From NCBI RefSeq assembly GCF_000963885.1, contig NZ_BALE01000004.1, positions 108,900 through 172,899 on the forward strand: DNA of 64,000 nucleotides, given 5' to 3'. The stretch's first letter is position 1. Each line of letters opens with the position of its first letter. Position numbers and translations under genes: made by a program. Shown in pieces: positions 27,101 to 36,091 of this stretch. The notes below the pieces were generated by a model. It saw nothing but the letters and a program-made list of their open reading frames with translations. It had not been told where the DNA came from and searched no databases. Source of the DNA: Tanticharoenia sakaeratensis NBRC 103193. GTDB lineage: Bacteria > Pseudomonadota > Alphaproteobacteria > Acetobacterales > Acetobacteraceae.

Positions 27101-28072
27101 ATGAGTGTCACCACCGCGATCGTCAGCGAGGACGAAGCCGATATCCGCCTCGACCGCTGGTTCCGTCGCCATCATCCGAACCTGACGCAAGGCGCGTTGC
27201 AGAAGCTCTGCCGCACCGGGCAGATCCGCGTCGACGGCGGTCGCGTGACGGCCTCGACCCGCCTGGCGCCCGGCCAGACCCTGCGCATACCGCCGATTCC
27301 GCTGGCCGATCGTCCGGCGCCGCCCGTGCTCGATCCGCATCTCGCGCGCGAAGCCGAGCGGATGGTGATCTATCGGGACGAGCATGTGATCGTGCTGGAC
27401 AAGCCGTCCGGCCTTGCAACACAGGGCGGGCCCGGCATCACGCGCCATGTGGACATGATGCTGGATGCGTTTCGCGAAGGAGACGGCGACCGCCCGCGGC
27501 TGGTTCATCGGATCGACCGCGACACGTCGGGAATTCTCCTGCTCGCGCGCACGCCGGGTGTCGCCGCGAAACTTGCGGCGGCGTTCCGCGGACGCGACGT
27601 GCGCAAGACGTACTGGGCGGTCGTCGTAGGGCGGCCGTCGCCTGCGAGCGGCGTGATCGACCAGCCGCTGGCCAAGGTCGGCGCCGGCGCGGGTGCGCTC
27701 GTCATCGGGGCGTCGCGCGACGATGAAGACGCGGCGAGCGCGCGCAGCGAGTATGAACTGATCGAGGCGGCGGGCCGGAAATTGTCATGGCTTGCACTGT
27801 CGCCGTTGACCGGGCGCACGCACCAGCTGCGCGTGCATTGCGAGTCTCTGGGCACGCCCATTCTCGGCGATCCGAAATACGGCGGCAAGGCCGCGCATAT
27901 GGAAGGCTTCCCCGACCGGCTGCACCTGCATGCGCGCGCGCTTGATCTGCCGCACCCGGCAGGCGGGCGATTGCTGGTCGAGGCCCCACTCTCGCCTCAT
28001 ATGCGCGAGACATTCCGGACCCTGGGCTTCTCGCCCGGCGAGACGCGGCCGCCGAAACGCACGTCCCGCTAG
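27101..28072 (+). CDS. rluC: 23S rRNA pseudouridine synthase, RluC/RluD family
   Basis: A 323-residue RNA pseudouridine synthase. An N-terminal S4-like RNA-binding domain (RLDRWFRRHHPNLTQGALQKL) is followed by the catalytic domain with HRIDRDTSG, whose Asp is the nucleophile. The later motifs LTGRTHQLRVH and GTPILGDPKYG define the RluA/C/D family. RluC versus RluD cannot be settled by eye; the RluC-like LCRTGQIRVDGGRV segment favours RluC. GGAG lies 4 nt before the ATG. The gene has 77 nt to the AsmA gene downstream. Confidence 0.92.
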   Translation: MSVTTAIVSEDEADIRLDRWFRRHHPNLTQGALQKLCRTGQIRVDGGRVTASTRLAPGQTLRIPPIPLADRPAPPVLDPHLAREAERMVIYRDEHVIVLDKPSGLATQGGPGITRHVDMMLDAFREGDGDRPRLVHRIDRDTSGILLLARTPGVAAKLAAAFRGRDVRKTYWAVVVGRPSPASGVIDQPLAKVGAGAGALVIGASRDDEDAASARSEYELIEAAGRKLSWLALSPLTGRTHQLRVHCESLGTPILGDPKYGGKAAHMEGFPDRLHLHARALDLPHPAGGRLLVEAPLSPHMRETFRTLGFSPGETRPPKRTSR

Positions 28073-28149
28073 GGCGATTTGCGGGCTTGAGCGCACAATG
28101 CCGTGGAGCCGGAACGTCGACGCGTGGCTGACAAGGGAAACCTGATCCG

Positions 28150-30627
28150 ATGAAACGTCTGATCCTGACCATCGGCGCGATCGTGGTGCTGTTCGTGGTC
28201 GGTGTATCGATTGCAGCCAGGAAGCTTGTGGATCCGCAGGCCGTGCGCCGCGATCTCATCGCCGGCATCGAACGCCAGACCGGCCGCACGCTGCGGGTCG
28301 GGCAGCTTGATGTCTCGGTGCTTCCGTGGCCGAGCCTCCGTGCGACCGATGTCTCCCTGTCCGACCCGCCTGACTTCGCCCATCCGCTGATGCTGCAGGT
28401 GCGCGAGGTCAGGGCCAGCATCGCGCCGTGGCCGTTGCTGACGCGGCGGCTCCGGCTCGAGAACGTCACGGCGATCGGTCCGCGGATCTGGCTTGCGCGG
28501 AATGAAGCGGGGGTTGCGAACTGGCGCTTTCATCCCCGGCCGCAGCCGGCAGGTCCTGCAGGCCCCTCAGGTATTCATCATGCCCCGTGGGCGCTCGAAA
28601 TCGGCAGCGCACGCGTGCTGGATGGTGCGGTCGCCTGGCGGGATGCGCAGAACGGCGCAAGCGGGGCGTTCGGGATCGACCAGCTCGACCTCGATGGTCT
28701 TGTGACGGACGCGCCGTGGATTGCGCTGCATGCCCGTCGCGGAGACACGCCCTTTACGCTGACCGGGCATATCGGTCCGCTCAGCGTCCTGCATGGCGCC
28801 CAGGTGCCTTGGCCGGTCAGTCTGGGCGCAACGCTCGGACCCTCCGGCGTCGGACAGGATCAGCTCAATCTGGATGGCCAGATCGCCAACATTGTTCATG
28901 GACGCGGCTTCGACCTGACGCTGCGCGGCGCGATCGCGCAGCTGCGCGATTTCGAGGGACTGTTTCCTCACGCCGGACTTCCGGACGTCCGGGGCATCGC
29001 AGGCGACGTGCGGGTGTCCGATGATCCGACGCCGCAGAAGCCAAGCGATGCCGAACCCGATTTTTCCGAGCGTGTGTTGGGAAGCCTCGAAGTGGATCGC
29101 GTTCATCTGAGCGTATCGGGAGCACAGCTGCCGCATGGGCTCACGGTCCGTCAGGCATCCCTGCAGGCCGAAGGACGCGACCAGCCTCTGACCGTCTCGG
29201 GCGGGCTGTCGCAGGCCGGGCATGACTGGCAGGTTACGGGCAAGCTCGGCAGTCTCGGACAGGCCGTGCAGGCCGTGCGGTCGCATCTGGCCTCCGCCAT
29301 GCCGGTTTCACTCACGCTCAGTGGTGCGCAGACGACGCTTGGCGCGGACGGGACGCTCGGCGGGAGCCGGAGCGTGCTGGATATCGCAGGTCATGCACCG
29401 GATATCCTGGCCGATACGGTCACGCTGCATGACGTGGCGCTGCGCGGACATTTCGAGAGCGACGGGCATTCGACGCTGTCGGGCAGCCATCTGCTGTTTT
29501 CCAGCCGGGAAGCAGCGCTTGATGGCGACCTGACATGGACCAGCGGGACGGCACGGCCCGTGATCGCCGGTAGTATCCATGCCAGCCTGATAGATCTGGA
29601 CGCGCTTCAGGCGCTGTGGGCGCATGGTAACGCATCGCATGCACCGGCTCCCACGCCGGCCGCACCTCCCGTGCCGCCGACCGTTCCGCAGGCCCTGCGA
29701 CCGCAGACGACATCGCCGCCTGCGGCACAGGCTCCCGCGCCGGCTTCGCAGACACCTCCGCTCCCCGAGCTCGTGCGCCGTCTGCGACGCCAGAATGCGG
29801 ATTTGTCCCTGACGGCTGATCGCGTGCTGTACGATCACGTCGATTACAGCGACATCACGGCTCATGTCGCGCTCAAGGATGGACATCTGCGGATCGATCC
29901 GCTGTCGGGCAAGGGGCCTGACACAAGTCTTGCGGGAACACTCGATTACGACGCCAGTCGTGATGTCCCCGTGCTGAACCTCACCTTTTCGCCCTTGATC
30001 CTGCCCTCGTCCCTGATCGAGCGCACGCTCGGCATTCCGACGCTTGTCAGCGGTCCCATGGAACTGGTGGGTGCACTTGCGGCGCAGGGCGACACGAAGG
30101 CCGCGCTGCGCGACAGCATGTCCGGCCATCTGGGCGCATCCGTGGTCGACGGACGGGTCGACTCGCGGGAACTGAGCGCACTGGTCGGCCGCGCGGTCGG
30201 ACTCGCCTTCGGGCGGCATGACACCGATCTGCGGTGCTTCGGGACCCATATGAACATCGCCTCCGGCCAGGCGACCATCGACACGATCGGATTGGCCGCC
30301 GGACACGTGGCGGTCACGGGCAAGGGCACCGTGGGTCTTGCCGATCAGGCGCTGTCGCTGGATCTGACACCCAGCCTCGGGTTCGGCGGCGGCGATGCCA
30401 CAGCGCCCGTGACGGTGACGGGTACGGTCGCGGCACCGCACGCGGCCCTTGGTCGGGACGCCAACGGGCGGTTCAATCTGACGATCGGCGGAGCAGCCCC
30501 TCCCGACCCGTGCATCGCAACGCTTGCAGCCGCGCGCGAGGGCGCATCCGGCCCTGCGCCTCAGGCCGCACCGGCGCATCACAGCCGGGCAGGCGACCTG
30601 CTGCGTTCGCTGGGGATCCTGCATTGA
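28150..30627 (+). CDS. AsmA family envelope protein
   Basis: An 825-residue AsmA protein: N-terminal transmembrane helix (LILTIGAIVVLFVVGVSIAA), then the AsmA N-terminal domain with ERQTGRTLRVGQLDVSVLPWP and the C-terminal AsmA_2-type region LAFGRHDTDLRCFG. AsmA-like proteins are inner-membrane-anchored and lie in the periplasm, with roles in outer-membrane lipid or protein biogenesis. A Pro/Ala-rich linker (about residues 497-540) separates two halves. The stop overlaps the TTG of the ATP12 gene. Confidence 0.85.
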   Translation: MKRLILTIGAIVVLFVVGVSIAARKLVDPQAVRRDLIAGIERQTGRTLRVGQLDVSVLPWPSLRATDVSLSDPPDFAHPLMLQVREVRASIAPWPLLTRRLRLENVTAIGPRIWLARNEAGVANWRFHPRPQPAGPAGPSGIHHAPWALEIGSARVLDGAVAWRDAQNGASGAFGIDQLDLDGLVTDAPWIALHARRGDTPFTLTGHIGPLSVLHGAQVPWPVSLGATLGPSGVGQDQLNLDGQIANIVHGRGFDLTLRGAIAQLRDFEGLFPHAGLPDVRGIAGDVRVSDDPTPQKPSDAEPDFSERVLGSLEVDRVHLSVSGAQLPHGLTVRQASLQAEGRDQPLTVSGGLSQAGHDWQVTGKLGSLGQAVQAVRSHLASAMPVSLTLSGAQTTLGADGTLGGSRSVLDIAGHAPDILADTVTLHDVALRGHFESDGHSTLSGSHLLFSSREAALDGDLTWTSGTARPVIAGSIHASLIDLDALQALWAHGNASHAPAPTPAAPPVPPTVPQALRPQTTSPPAAQAPAPASQTPPLPELVRRLRRQNADLSLTADRVLYDHVDYSDITAHVALKDGHLRIDPLSGKGPDTSLAGTLDYDASRDVPVLNLTFSPLILPSSLIERTLGIPTLVSGPMELVGALAAQGDTKAALRDSMSGHLGASVVDGRVDSRELSALVGRAVGLAFGRHDTDLRCFGTHMNIASGQATIDTIGLAAGHVAVTGKGTVGLADQALSLDLTPSLGFGGGDATAPVTVTGTVAAPHAALGRDANGRFNLTIGGAAPPDPCIATLAAAREGASGPAPQAAPAHHSRAGDLLRSLGILH

Positions 30628-31322
30628 GCACGGCGCGACGACGGTTCTGGACGGATGTCTCGGTCGAGTCCGCCGGAACGGGCTTCGATGTCCGGCTGGA
30701 CGGGCGGCCGATCCGTCTTCCGCAGGGGGCATCGCTCAGTGTCCCGACGCAGGCGCTGGCCGATGCGATCGCCGAGGAGTGGCGCGCCATTGCGCCGTCT
30801 TCCGCCTTTACGCCGGACGATCTGCCGCTGACACGGATCGCCGGCACGATGATCGAACGGATCGCGCCTGCGCCCGATGCGACGCGGGCAGCCCTTCTTC
30901 AGATCGGGCTGAACGACCTGCTGTGCTATCGGACGGATGGCGCCATGGGAGCTCTGCAGGCGGCGCGGTTCGATCCATGGCTTGGCTGGTTCGCGCCGCG
31001 TGGCGGCAGGCTTGCAACGACGAACGGGATCCTGCCCGTCGTGCAGACGGATGAGACCAGGCAGGCAATGACGCATCTGCTGACGGAACAGGGTGTGCCG
31101 CGGCTTGCAGCACTGGGCGTTGCCGCGCAGGCGAGCGGCAGTCTCGTGCTGGCCATGGCGCTCGTCGAGCGCGTGCTGACGCCCGAAGAGGCGCTGGCGC
31201 TGGCTTCGCTGGACGAGACGGAACAGTTGCGGATCTGGGGAGATGATCCACATCTTGCCGATACGATTGCCGGCCGCGGTACCGATCTTGCGGCAGCGGC
31301 TTGTTTTGCCGCGCTTTCATGA
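30624..31322 (+). CDS. ATP12-like F1-ATPase assembly chaperone
   Basis: A 232-residue member of the ATP12 family. Mitochondrial ATP12 binds the F1 alpha subunit before assembly, and alphaproteobacterial members are expected to do the same. Family features seen: RRRFWTDVSVE, VRLDGRPIRLPQGASLSVPTQALADAIAEEW, DDLPLTRIAGTMIER, and LLCYRTDG. The start is TTG at 30624, overlapping the AsmA stop (TTGA). No better start codon lies between the conserved N-terminus and the overlap. Expression is thus probably coupled to the AsmA gene. Confidence 0.9.
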   Translation: MSTARRRFWTDVSVESAGTGFDVRLDGRPIRLPQGASLSVPTQALADAIAEEWRAIAPSSAFTPDDLPLTRIAGTMIERIAPAPDATRAALLQIGLNDLLCYRTDGAMGALQAARFDPWLGWFAPRGGRLATTNGILPVVQTDETRQAMTHLLTEQGVPRLAALGVAAQASGSLVLAMALVERVLTPEEALALASLDETEQLRIWGDDPHLADTIAGRGTDLAAAACFAALS

Positions 31323-31502
31323 AACGAAATACGCTGCATACGCCGCTGCAGACCTTATTTCGCCACGATTACGCGACATATCTCCCGGGGTTGGAAATCG
31401 TGCTGTTGGCTGTGTGACCAATCGAGAGGATTGGTAACTCGACCACTGCAGCGCGATTGGACAACATCTCGTCATCGCATGACGCCGTCAGGGGAGTATG
31501 GC

Positions 31503-31694
31503 ATGTCCGAACAGATGTCCGCTCTGGACCGGGGACGAATTGCAGGGTTTGACTGGGAGCCGCACCGCGCCGAGCGGTCGCGTCATCGCAGCCTTCGGGC
31601 GCGGGGTGCCCGGTTGTTCGCGACCTGTGCGCAGGGCGCCTGGGTTCTGCTGGCCGTAACGCCAGTGGTCGTCGTCCTGTTCGCCATCAGCTGA
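31503..31694 (+). CDS. Small single-span membrane protein
   Basis: A 63-residue protein with a basic, charged N-terminal half (RAERSRHRSLRARG) and one C-terminal transmembrane helix ([19 protein letters not shown]). A GGGGAG Shine-Dalgarno lies about 6 nt before the ATG. Its stop overlaps the convergent membrane-protein gene by 8 nt. The topology suggests a tail-anchored protein; its role is unknown. Confidence 0.55.
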   Translation: MSEQMSALDRGRIAGFDWEPHRAERSRHRSLRARGARLFATCAQGAWVLLAVTPVVVVLFAIS

Positions 31695-33198
31695 GATGGC
31701 CGGGACGGGCGGGGTAGACCAGAACCTCGTAGCGTCCCTGAAGAAATTTCCGGGCCGGCGTGCCAAGACACGCCCGTACATTCGCTTCATCGTAGGTTTC
31801 TCGCGGCGCAGGCACGAGCACGAAGAACGGCCCACGCATGATGTCCGATAAAGCGAAATAGGGGCGGATCTGTACCAAAGGCGACAGACCGCACTGACCG
31901 CCCGCAATGGCCGGGACGACATGTAACCGGTCCAATGATGCCACGTCGAAGGCGCCCGAGGCCCACCAGCTGCCGATTCCGTTGTGCAGCCCCTCTGCTT
32001 CCAGCCGGGCAACGAGCGCGTTGTCTTCGGCCGAGAGAATGCCGGTCGCGTGCCGGGGCAGAACTCGGGCGTTGCCTGCCACAGAAACGGACAGCGCCGC
32101 CAGGGCCCACAGGCCCGCGCGACGTGACCGCCCGAAGCAACAGGCGGCGAGCACCGTCAGATCGAACCAGAGTGGAAACAGATAGCGCGCTGTGGCGATC
32201 GAGCCGGCCTCGAGACCGATGCGATCGCTGGCCAGCAGCGCAAGTGCCGTCAGGGCCGATGCTGTGACCAGCAGGGTATTCCATGACGGCACAAAGTGCT
32301 GCCGGACGGTGTTGATTGTGGCCGCCAGCGCGAGCAGCAGCAGCGGCACGCGAAGCAGCTCGGGTAGCGTATCGCTCACGGCGCGTCCGGTCGGATCAGC
32401 TCCGAACAGCACCAGCATGTCGTGCAATGTCACGGCGAGGTTCGGGCCGAGTGCCTGGAAATCTGCAAACCGCAGGGGCAGTGGCGCTGTAGCGAAGCCG
32501 CCTGTCGCCGTATTGAGCGCCAGCAGAAGACGCGCCAGTGTCGTCGCCAGAACCGCGATGACGCCAATCCGCCACCGTCCGGAACGGGCGCTCAGCACGA
32601 GAACGGGCAGCGTGCCACTTACGATGACCAGTGGATCGCCGATGACACCAAGGAGCAGAAGGAGAGCGCAGGCCGCGCCGGCGCGGCGCTCTTCACGCAG
32701 GGAGGACGCGTCGAAGGCGCGGGCGGCCCAGAACAGTGCCCAGCCGGCATAAAGCACCGAGCCGAGATGAATCGCCGAAAGCGTCGTGAAATAGGCGACC
32801 GGCATCGCGAACAATGGTGTGCCCAGCAGGACGGCGATGATGGCGACGGCAGGCCATCTGCCGCCGCGCAGACGAACCATGGCGATCGCCGAGGCGACCA
32901 GACCCGTCCACATGATGGCGGGCTGAAGCATCGGGAGAAACGGGCTGCCCTCGGGACGTCCGAGCATGCGCCAGACCAGTGATAGCACCGCCGACAGCGC
33001 GATGTCCGACGTCCAGAAATCGGGCGGCGTCAGAAGCCAGCCGCCCAGCCGGAGATGCCCATGGGCGACGGCGACGCCTGCCTGAAAATAGCTTGTCTGA
33101 TCGGTGGTCTTGGGAAACAGCGACGAGACTCGCGTTGCGAGCGCGAGATAGGCGAGGCCCGCGACCGTCCAGGGTATGGCCGCGCGGGCGCGTGTCAC
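31687..33198 (-). CDS. Polytopic membrane protein, possible GT-C-like
   Basis: A 503-residue membrane protein with about ten hydrophobic helices and a soluble C-terminal third. An [14 protein letters not shown] loop lies after the first helix, where GT-C glycosyltransferases carry an acidic residue, so a dolichyl- or undecaprenyl-linked sugar transferase (ArnT-like or DUF2029-like) is possible, but no diagnostic motif is visible. The start is GTG at 33198, overlapping the ispDF stop (GTGA). The longer upstream frame runs through ispDF and is rejected. Confidence 0.7.
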   Translation of the reverse strand: MTRARAAIPWTVAGLAYLALATRVSSLFPKTTDQTSYFQAGVAVAHGHLRLGGWLLTPPDFWTSDIALSAVLSLVWRMLGRPEGSPFLPMLQPAIMWTGLVASAIAMVRLRGGRWPAVAIIAVLLGTPLFAMPVAYFTTLSAIHLGSVLYAGWALFWAARAFDASSLREERRAGAACALLLLLGVIGDPLVIVSGTLPVLVLSARSGRWRIGVIAVLATTLARLLLALNTATGGFATAPLPLRFADFQALGPNLAVTLHDMLVLFGADPTGRAVSDTLPELLRVPLLLLALAATINTVRQHFVPSWNTLLVTASALTALALLASDRIGLEAGSIATARYLFPLWFDLTVLAACCFGRSRRAGLWALAALSVSVAGNARVLPRHATGILSAEDNALVARLEAEGLHNGIGSWWASGAFDVASLDRLHVVPAIAGGQCGLSPLVQIRPYFALSDIMRGPFFVLVPAPRETYDEANVRACLGTPARKFLQGRYEVLVYPARPGHLS

Positions 33199-34406
33199 GG
33201 AGCGGAAGCGGTGGCTGCGCGTCCCGGCGTGGAAATGGCAGCCGTGCCCTCCGGCACGAGCACGGTCGCCGCGGCCGTGCAGGCGATGCCTTCCTCGCGC
33301 CCGGTGAAGCCCAGGCGCTCGGAGGTCGTGGCCTTTACCGAAATGCGGTCGATATCGACCTTCAGCAGGTCCGCCAGACGCGCGCGCATGGCCTGCGCGA
33401 GCGGGCCGATCTTCGGCCGTTCGCAGATCAGCGTAACGTCGGCATTGATCAGCATGCCGCCGCGCTTGCGGATCAACTCGCCCGCATGGACGAGGAAACG
33501 CGCGGAATCCATGTCTTTCCACTCGGCTTCGGACGGCGGGAAGTGACGCCCGATATCGCCCTCGGCCAGTGCGCCATAGATCGCATCGCACAGCGCATGG
33601 ATGCCGACATCCGCGTCCGAATGCCCGGCGAGTCCCCGGTCGTGCGGCACCTTGATGCCGCAGAGGATCAGGTCGCGGTCGGGCGCGAACGCATGCACGT
33701 CATAGCCGACGCCCATGCGTGGCAGCGGCGTATGGCCGAGCAGTCTCTCCAGGCGCACGAGATCCTCCGGATGGGTGAGTTTGATGTTGTCGTCCGAGCC
33801 TTCGACGACCGCGACGGTCTGCCCCGCGGCTTCCAGAAGGGCTGCATCATCGGTGACGGGCCCCTGATGGGTCCGGTGCAGGTCACGCAACAGGTTGAAG
33901 TGGAAGCCCTGCGGCGTCTGGGCGCGCCAGAGCGCCTCGCGCGGGACGGTCTGGGCGATCACGCCATGCTCCACGCGCTTGAGCGTGTCGGCGACGCGCA
34001 CCGCCGGGATCGCGCCGGGATGGCTGGAAAGTGCGGCGATCACAGCCTTGGTCAGCTCTGCCGGCACGAACGGGCGCGCGCCATCGTGGACGAGAACGAC
34101 ATCGGGGCTCTGGCCGTCCGGCAGCGCGTTCAGCGCCTCGAGGCCTGCGCGCACACTGTCCTGACGTTCCGCACCACCGGCGACCGGCGGCAGGCAGTTG
34201 AGACCGGCCAGAGCGTCGGCAACGCCCGGATGCGTGCCGACCGGCTGGATCAGATCGACATGGGGCGCCAGCGCGCGGGCGGCATGACGGATCACGGGTT
34301 CGCCGCCCAGCAGCGTGAACTGCTTCGGCGGGGCCGCGCCGCCCGGGCTGGATGCGGCGAAACGCTGGCCCGACCCGGCGGCGAGGAGAATGGCTGCAAT
34401 ACGCAT
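33195..34406 (-). CDS. ispDF: Bifunctional IspD/IspF isoprenoid enzyme
   Basis: A 403-residue fusion of 2-C-methyl-D-erythritol 4-phosphate cytidylyltransferase (IspD) and 2-C-methyl-D-erythritol 2,4-cyclodiphosphate synthase (IspF), two steps of the MEP pathway. IspD (residues 1-225) has [13 protein letters not shown] and [10 protein letters not shown]. IspF (from about residue 231) has the zinc ligands DVHAF and [15 protein letters not shown], then [12 protein letters not shown] and [15 protein letters not shown]. Such fusions are common in alphaproteobacteria. The downstream membrane-protein gene is translationally coupled (GTGA). Confidence 0.95.
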   Translation of the reverse strand: MRIAAILLAAGSGQRFAASSPGGAAPPKQFTLLGGEPVIRHAARALAPHVDLIQPVGTHPGVADALAGLNCLPPVAGGAERQDSVRAGLEALNALPDGQSPDVVLVHDGARPFVPAELTKAVIAALSSHPGAIPAVRVADTLKRVEHGVIAQTVPREALWRAQTPQGFHFNLLRDLHRTHQGPVTDDAALLEAAGQTVAVVEGSDDNIKLTHPEDLVRLERLLGHTPLPRMGVGYDVHAFAPDRDLILCGIKVPHDRGLAGHSDADVGIHALCDAIYGALAEGDIGRHFPPSEAEWKDMDSARFLVHAGELIRKRGGMLINADVTLICERPKIGPLAQAMRARLADLLKVDIDRISVKATTSERLGFTGREEGIACTAAATVLVPEGTAAISTPGRAATASAP

Positions 34407-34987
34407 GGCGCCGAGAAATGCGGGCTGGCTTGCGGCACGTCAAGCGGTGTCGCATCGCAGGCCTCCGAGCCTCGAGCCCGAGGCCGCGAGACGATGATCG
34501 CCTCCGGCCCGTTTTGGTGACGTGACTTCCTTCGCCCGGATCCTGTCCCCAGCGTTGCCGAGGTTGTTCTCCACAATCGCCTGCTGCCGGCGTGCTTGCC
34601 CCTGTCAGTGTTAGGGCGCCCCGCTCGCCGGGCGGGCAGGAGGCGGATGCGCTGCCGGCAGTCGGGCATGATGGTCCGCGCCGGCTTCCCGCAGGCATGC
34701 TCGGCCTCCTTGAGGCGCGCTCTGACAAAGCGGAAGTCACCATCGGAGTGATCGTTCGATACGACGGCCTGACGATGTCGTATGCGGCGCGTGTCGGTCA
34801 CCGATGACGGCTATGGCGTCCGTTACGTTCTGCCTCGCATCCGTCGGCGATGCCGCTATCTTTGCATGGGTCAAGTTCATGTATCGGCGTTGTCGACGTT
34901 GGTGACCGACACGCTGTTCGGTGGGCGCATGATGCTGCGGTCCTGCTGTAACGTGTCACAGAACGGTCGTGGCGACAGGAGATGACG
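34407..34987. other. Intergenic region between ispDF and the phzF-like gene
   Basis: About 580 nt between divergent genes without a convincing open frame. It must contain both promoters; I see no strong consensus -35/-10 pair. The main structure is a 14-nt inverted repeat, GCGTGTCGGTCACC at 34789-34802 and its complement at 34901-34914, with arms 98 nt apart. Confidence 0.5.
34789..34914. repeat. 14-nt inverted repeat upstream of the phzF-like gene
   Basis: GCGTGTCGGTCACC at 34789-34802 is matched exactly by its reverse complement at 34901-34914. The second arm ends 73 nt before the ATG at 34988. Two identical sites in opposite orientation suggest a looped repressor or a long-range RNA stem; neither is proven. 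Confidence 0.45.
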
Positions 34988-35842
34988 ATGCGGACTTATG
35001 GCTTTCATCAGGTCGATGTGTTCGGGAGCGGGCCTTTGAGCGGCAATCCGCTTGCCGTCGTGCTGGAGGCCGACGATCTGGGCGAAAGCACGATGGCATC
35101 CTTCGCGCGTTGGACCAACTTGAGCGAGACCGTCTTCCTGCTGCGGCCGAACGATCCCGGGGCCGATTATCGCGCGCGCATCTTCACGCCCTTCGGCGAG
35201 CTGCCGTTCGCCGGGCACCCGACGCTTGGCGCCTGCGCGGTGTGGCTTGCTGCTGGCGGACAGGCGCGAGAGGACGCGGTCGTTCAGGAATGTGGCGTGG
35301 GGCTCGTTCCGGTCAGACGCGACGCCTCGGGCGAACTGGCGTTCCGTGCACCACCCTTGCTGCGAACCGGGGCGGTCGAATCGCCCCTGCTATCGCGCAT
35401 CGCAGATGGGCTGGGCGTCGATCCGGACGCGATCGTGGACGCGGCCTGGGCCGATAATGGCCCCGGATGGATCGTGATCCGACTGGGCACTGAGGACGCC
35501 GTGACAGCGCTTCGTCCGGACTATGCCGTCCTGAAGGGGTTGAACGTCGGCGTGATCGGGCTGCGTGCAAAAGAGGCTGCTGCACGTGATGGCGTGTTCG
35601 CCGAAGTACGGGCGTTCTGTGCCGATGATGAGGGCAAAGGTTTTGAGGACCCCGTCACCGGAAGTCTGAATGCGGCACTCGGACAATGGCTGATACCAGC
35701 GGGTATTGCGCCTGCGGCTTATGTCATCACGCAGGGCCGGGCGTGTGGGCGGGCCGGCCGGGTTCGGGTCAGGGCAATCGGCGATGCTATCTGGGTCGGC
35801 GGCGGCGTGACCCCGTGCATCAGGGGAACCGTGTCGCTCTGA
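34988..35842 (+). CDS. PhzF family epimerase/isomerase-like protein
   Basis: A 284-residue protein of the PhzF family. Family features: HQVDVFGSGPLSGNPLAVVL, WTNLSETVFLL with the catalytic Glu, FTPFGELPFAGHPTLGACAVW, and FEDPVTGSLNAALGQWL near the C-terminus. PhzF enzymes isomerise or epimerise small metabolites (phenazine precursors in PhzF proper); the substrate here is unknown and no phenazine genes are near. I use ATG 34988, which has AGGAG 6 nt upstream; ATG at 34982 would be too close to it. Confidence 0.87.
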   Translation: MRTYGFHQVDVFGSGPLSGNPLAVVLEADDLGESTMASFARWTNLSETVFLLRPNDPGADYRARIFTPFGELPFAGHPTLGACAVWLAAGGQAREDAVVQECGVGLVPVRRDASGELAFRAPPLLRTGAVESPLLSRIADGLGVDPDAIVDAAWADNGPGWIVIRLGTEDAVTALRPDYAVLKGLNVGVIGLRAKEAAARDGVFAEVRAFCADDEGKGFEDPVTGSLNAALGQWLIPAGIAPAAYVITQGRACGRAGRVRVRAIGDAIWVGGGVTPCIRGTVSL

Positions 35843-35882
35843 CCCAGCCATTCTATCCGCCAAATCGGGCACTGTCCCGCGC

Positions 35883-35908
35883 GCGCCCGGGGTCACGGTG
35901 CCGGGCGC
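35883..35908. terminator. Hairpin after the phzF-like gene
   Basis: An 8-bp stem (GCGCCCGG / CCGGGCGC) with a 10-nt loop lies 40 nt after the stop. No T-run follows, so it is only a possible weak terminator or stabilising hairpin. Confidence 0.35.
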
Positions 35909-35976
35909 TGTGCCGACACGCAACTGGCGGATGGCCAACGCCGATGAGGGGGAAGGCCGGTGTTCCCGGAGCGTCT

Positions 35977-36005
35977 TTGACAAACAAAATCCGTCATTTG
36001 ACTAT
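35977..36005 (+). promoter_or_regulatory. Possible promoter for the glycan locus
   Basis: A perfect TTGACA at 35977-35982 is followed 17 nt later by GACTAT (36000-36005), a poor -10. It is 87 nt before the ATG of the GT92-like gene in an otherwise gene-free 249-nt stretch. This is the only -35 consensus in that gap. The match is suggestive, not more. Confidence 0.35.
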
Positions 36006-36091
36006 GCCGTGCGTCTGTCGTGTCGAATGGATGGACGGGCTGAGCCGAGCCGGATGCAAGCGGAATTTCGGGACGCAAGAGCAGGATCTTC

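Noticed and set aside
32979..34520. A 513-codon plus-strand frame
   Set aside because: Antisense of ispDF and its membrane-protein neighbour; no family features.
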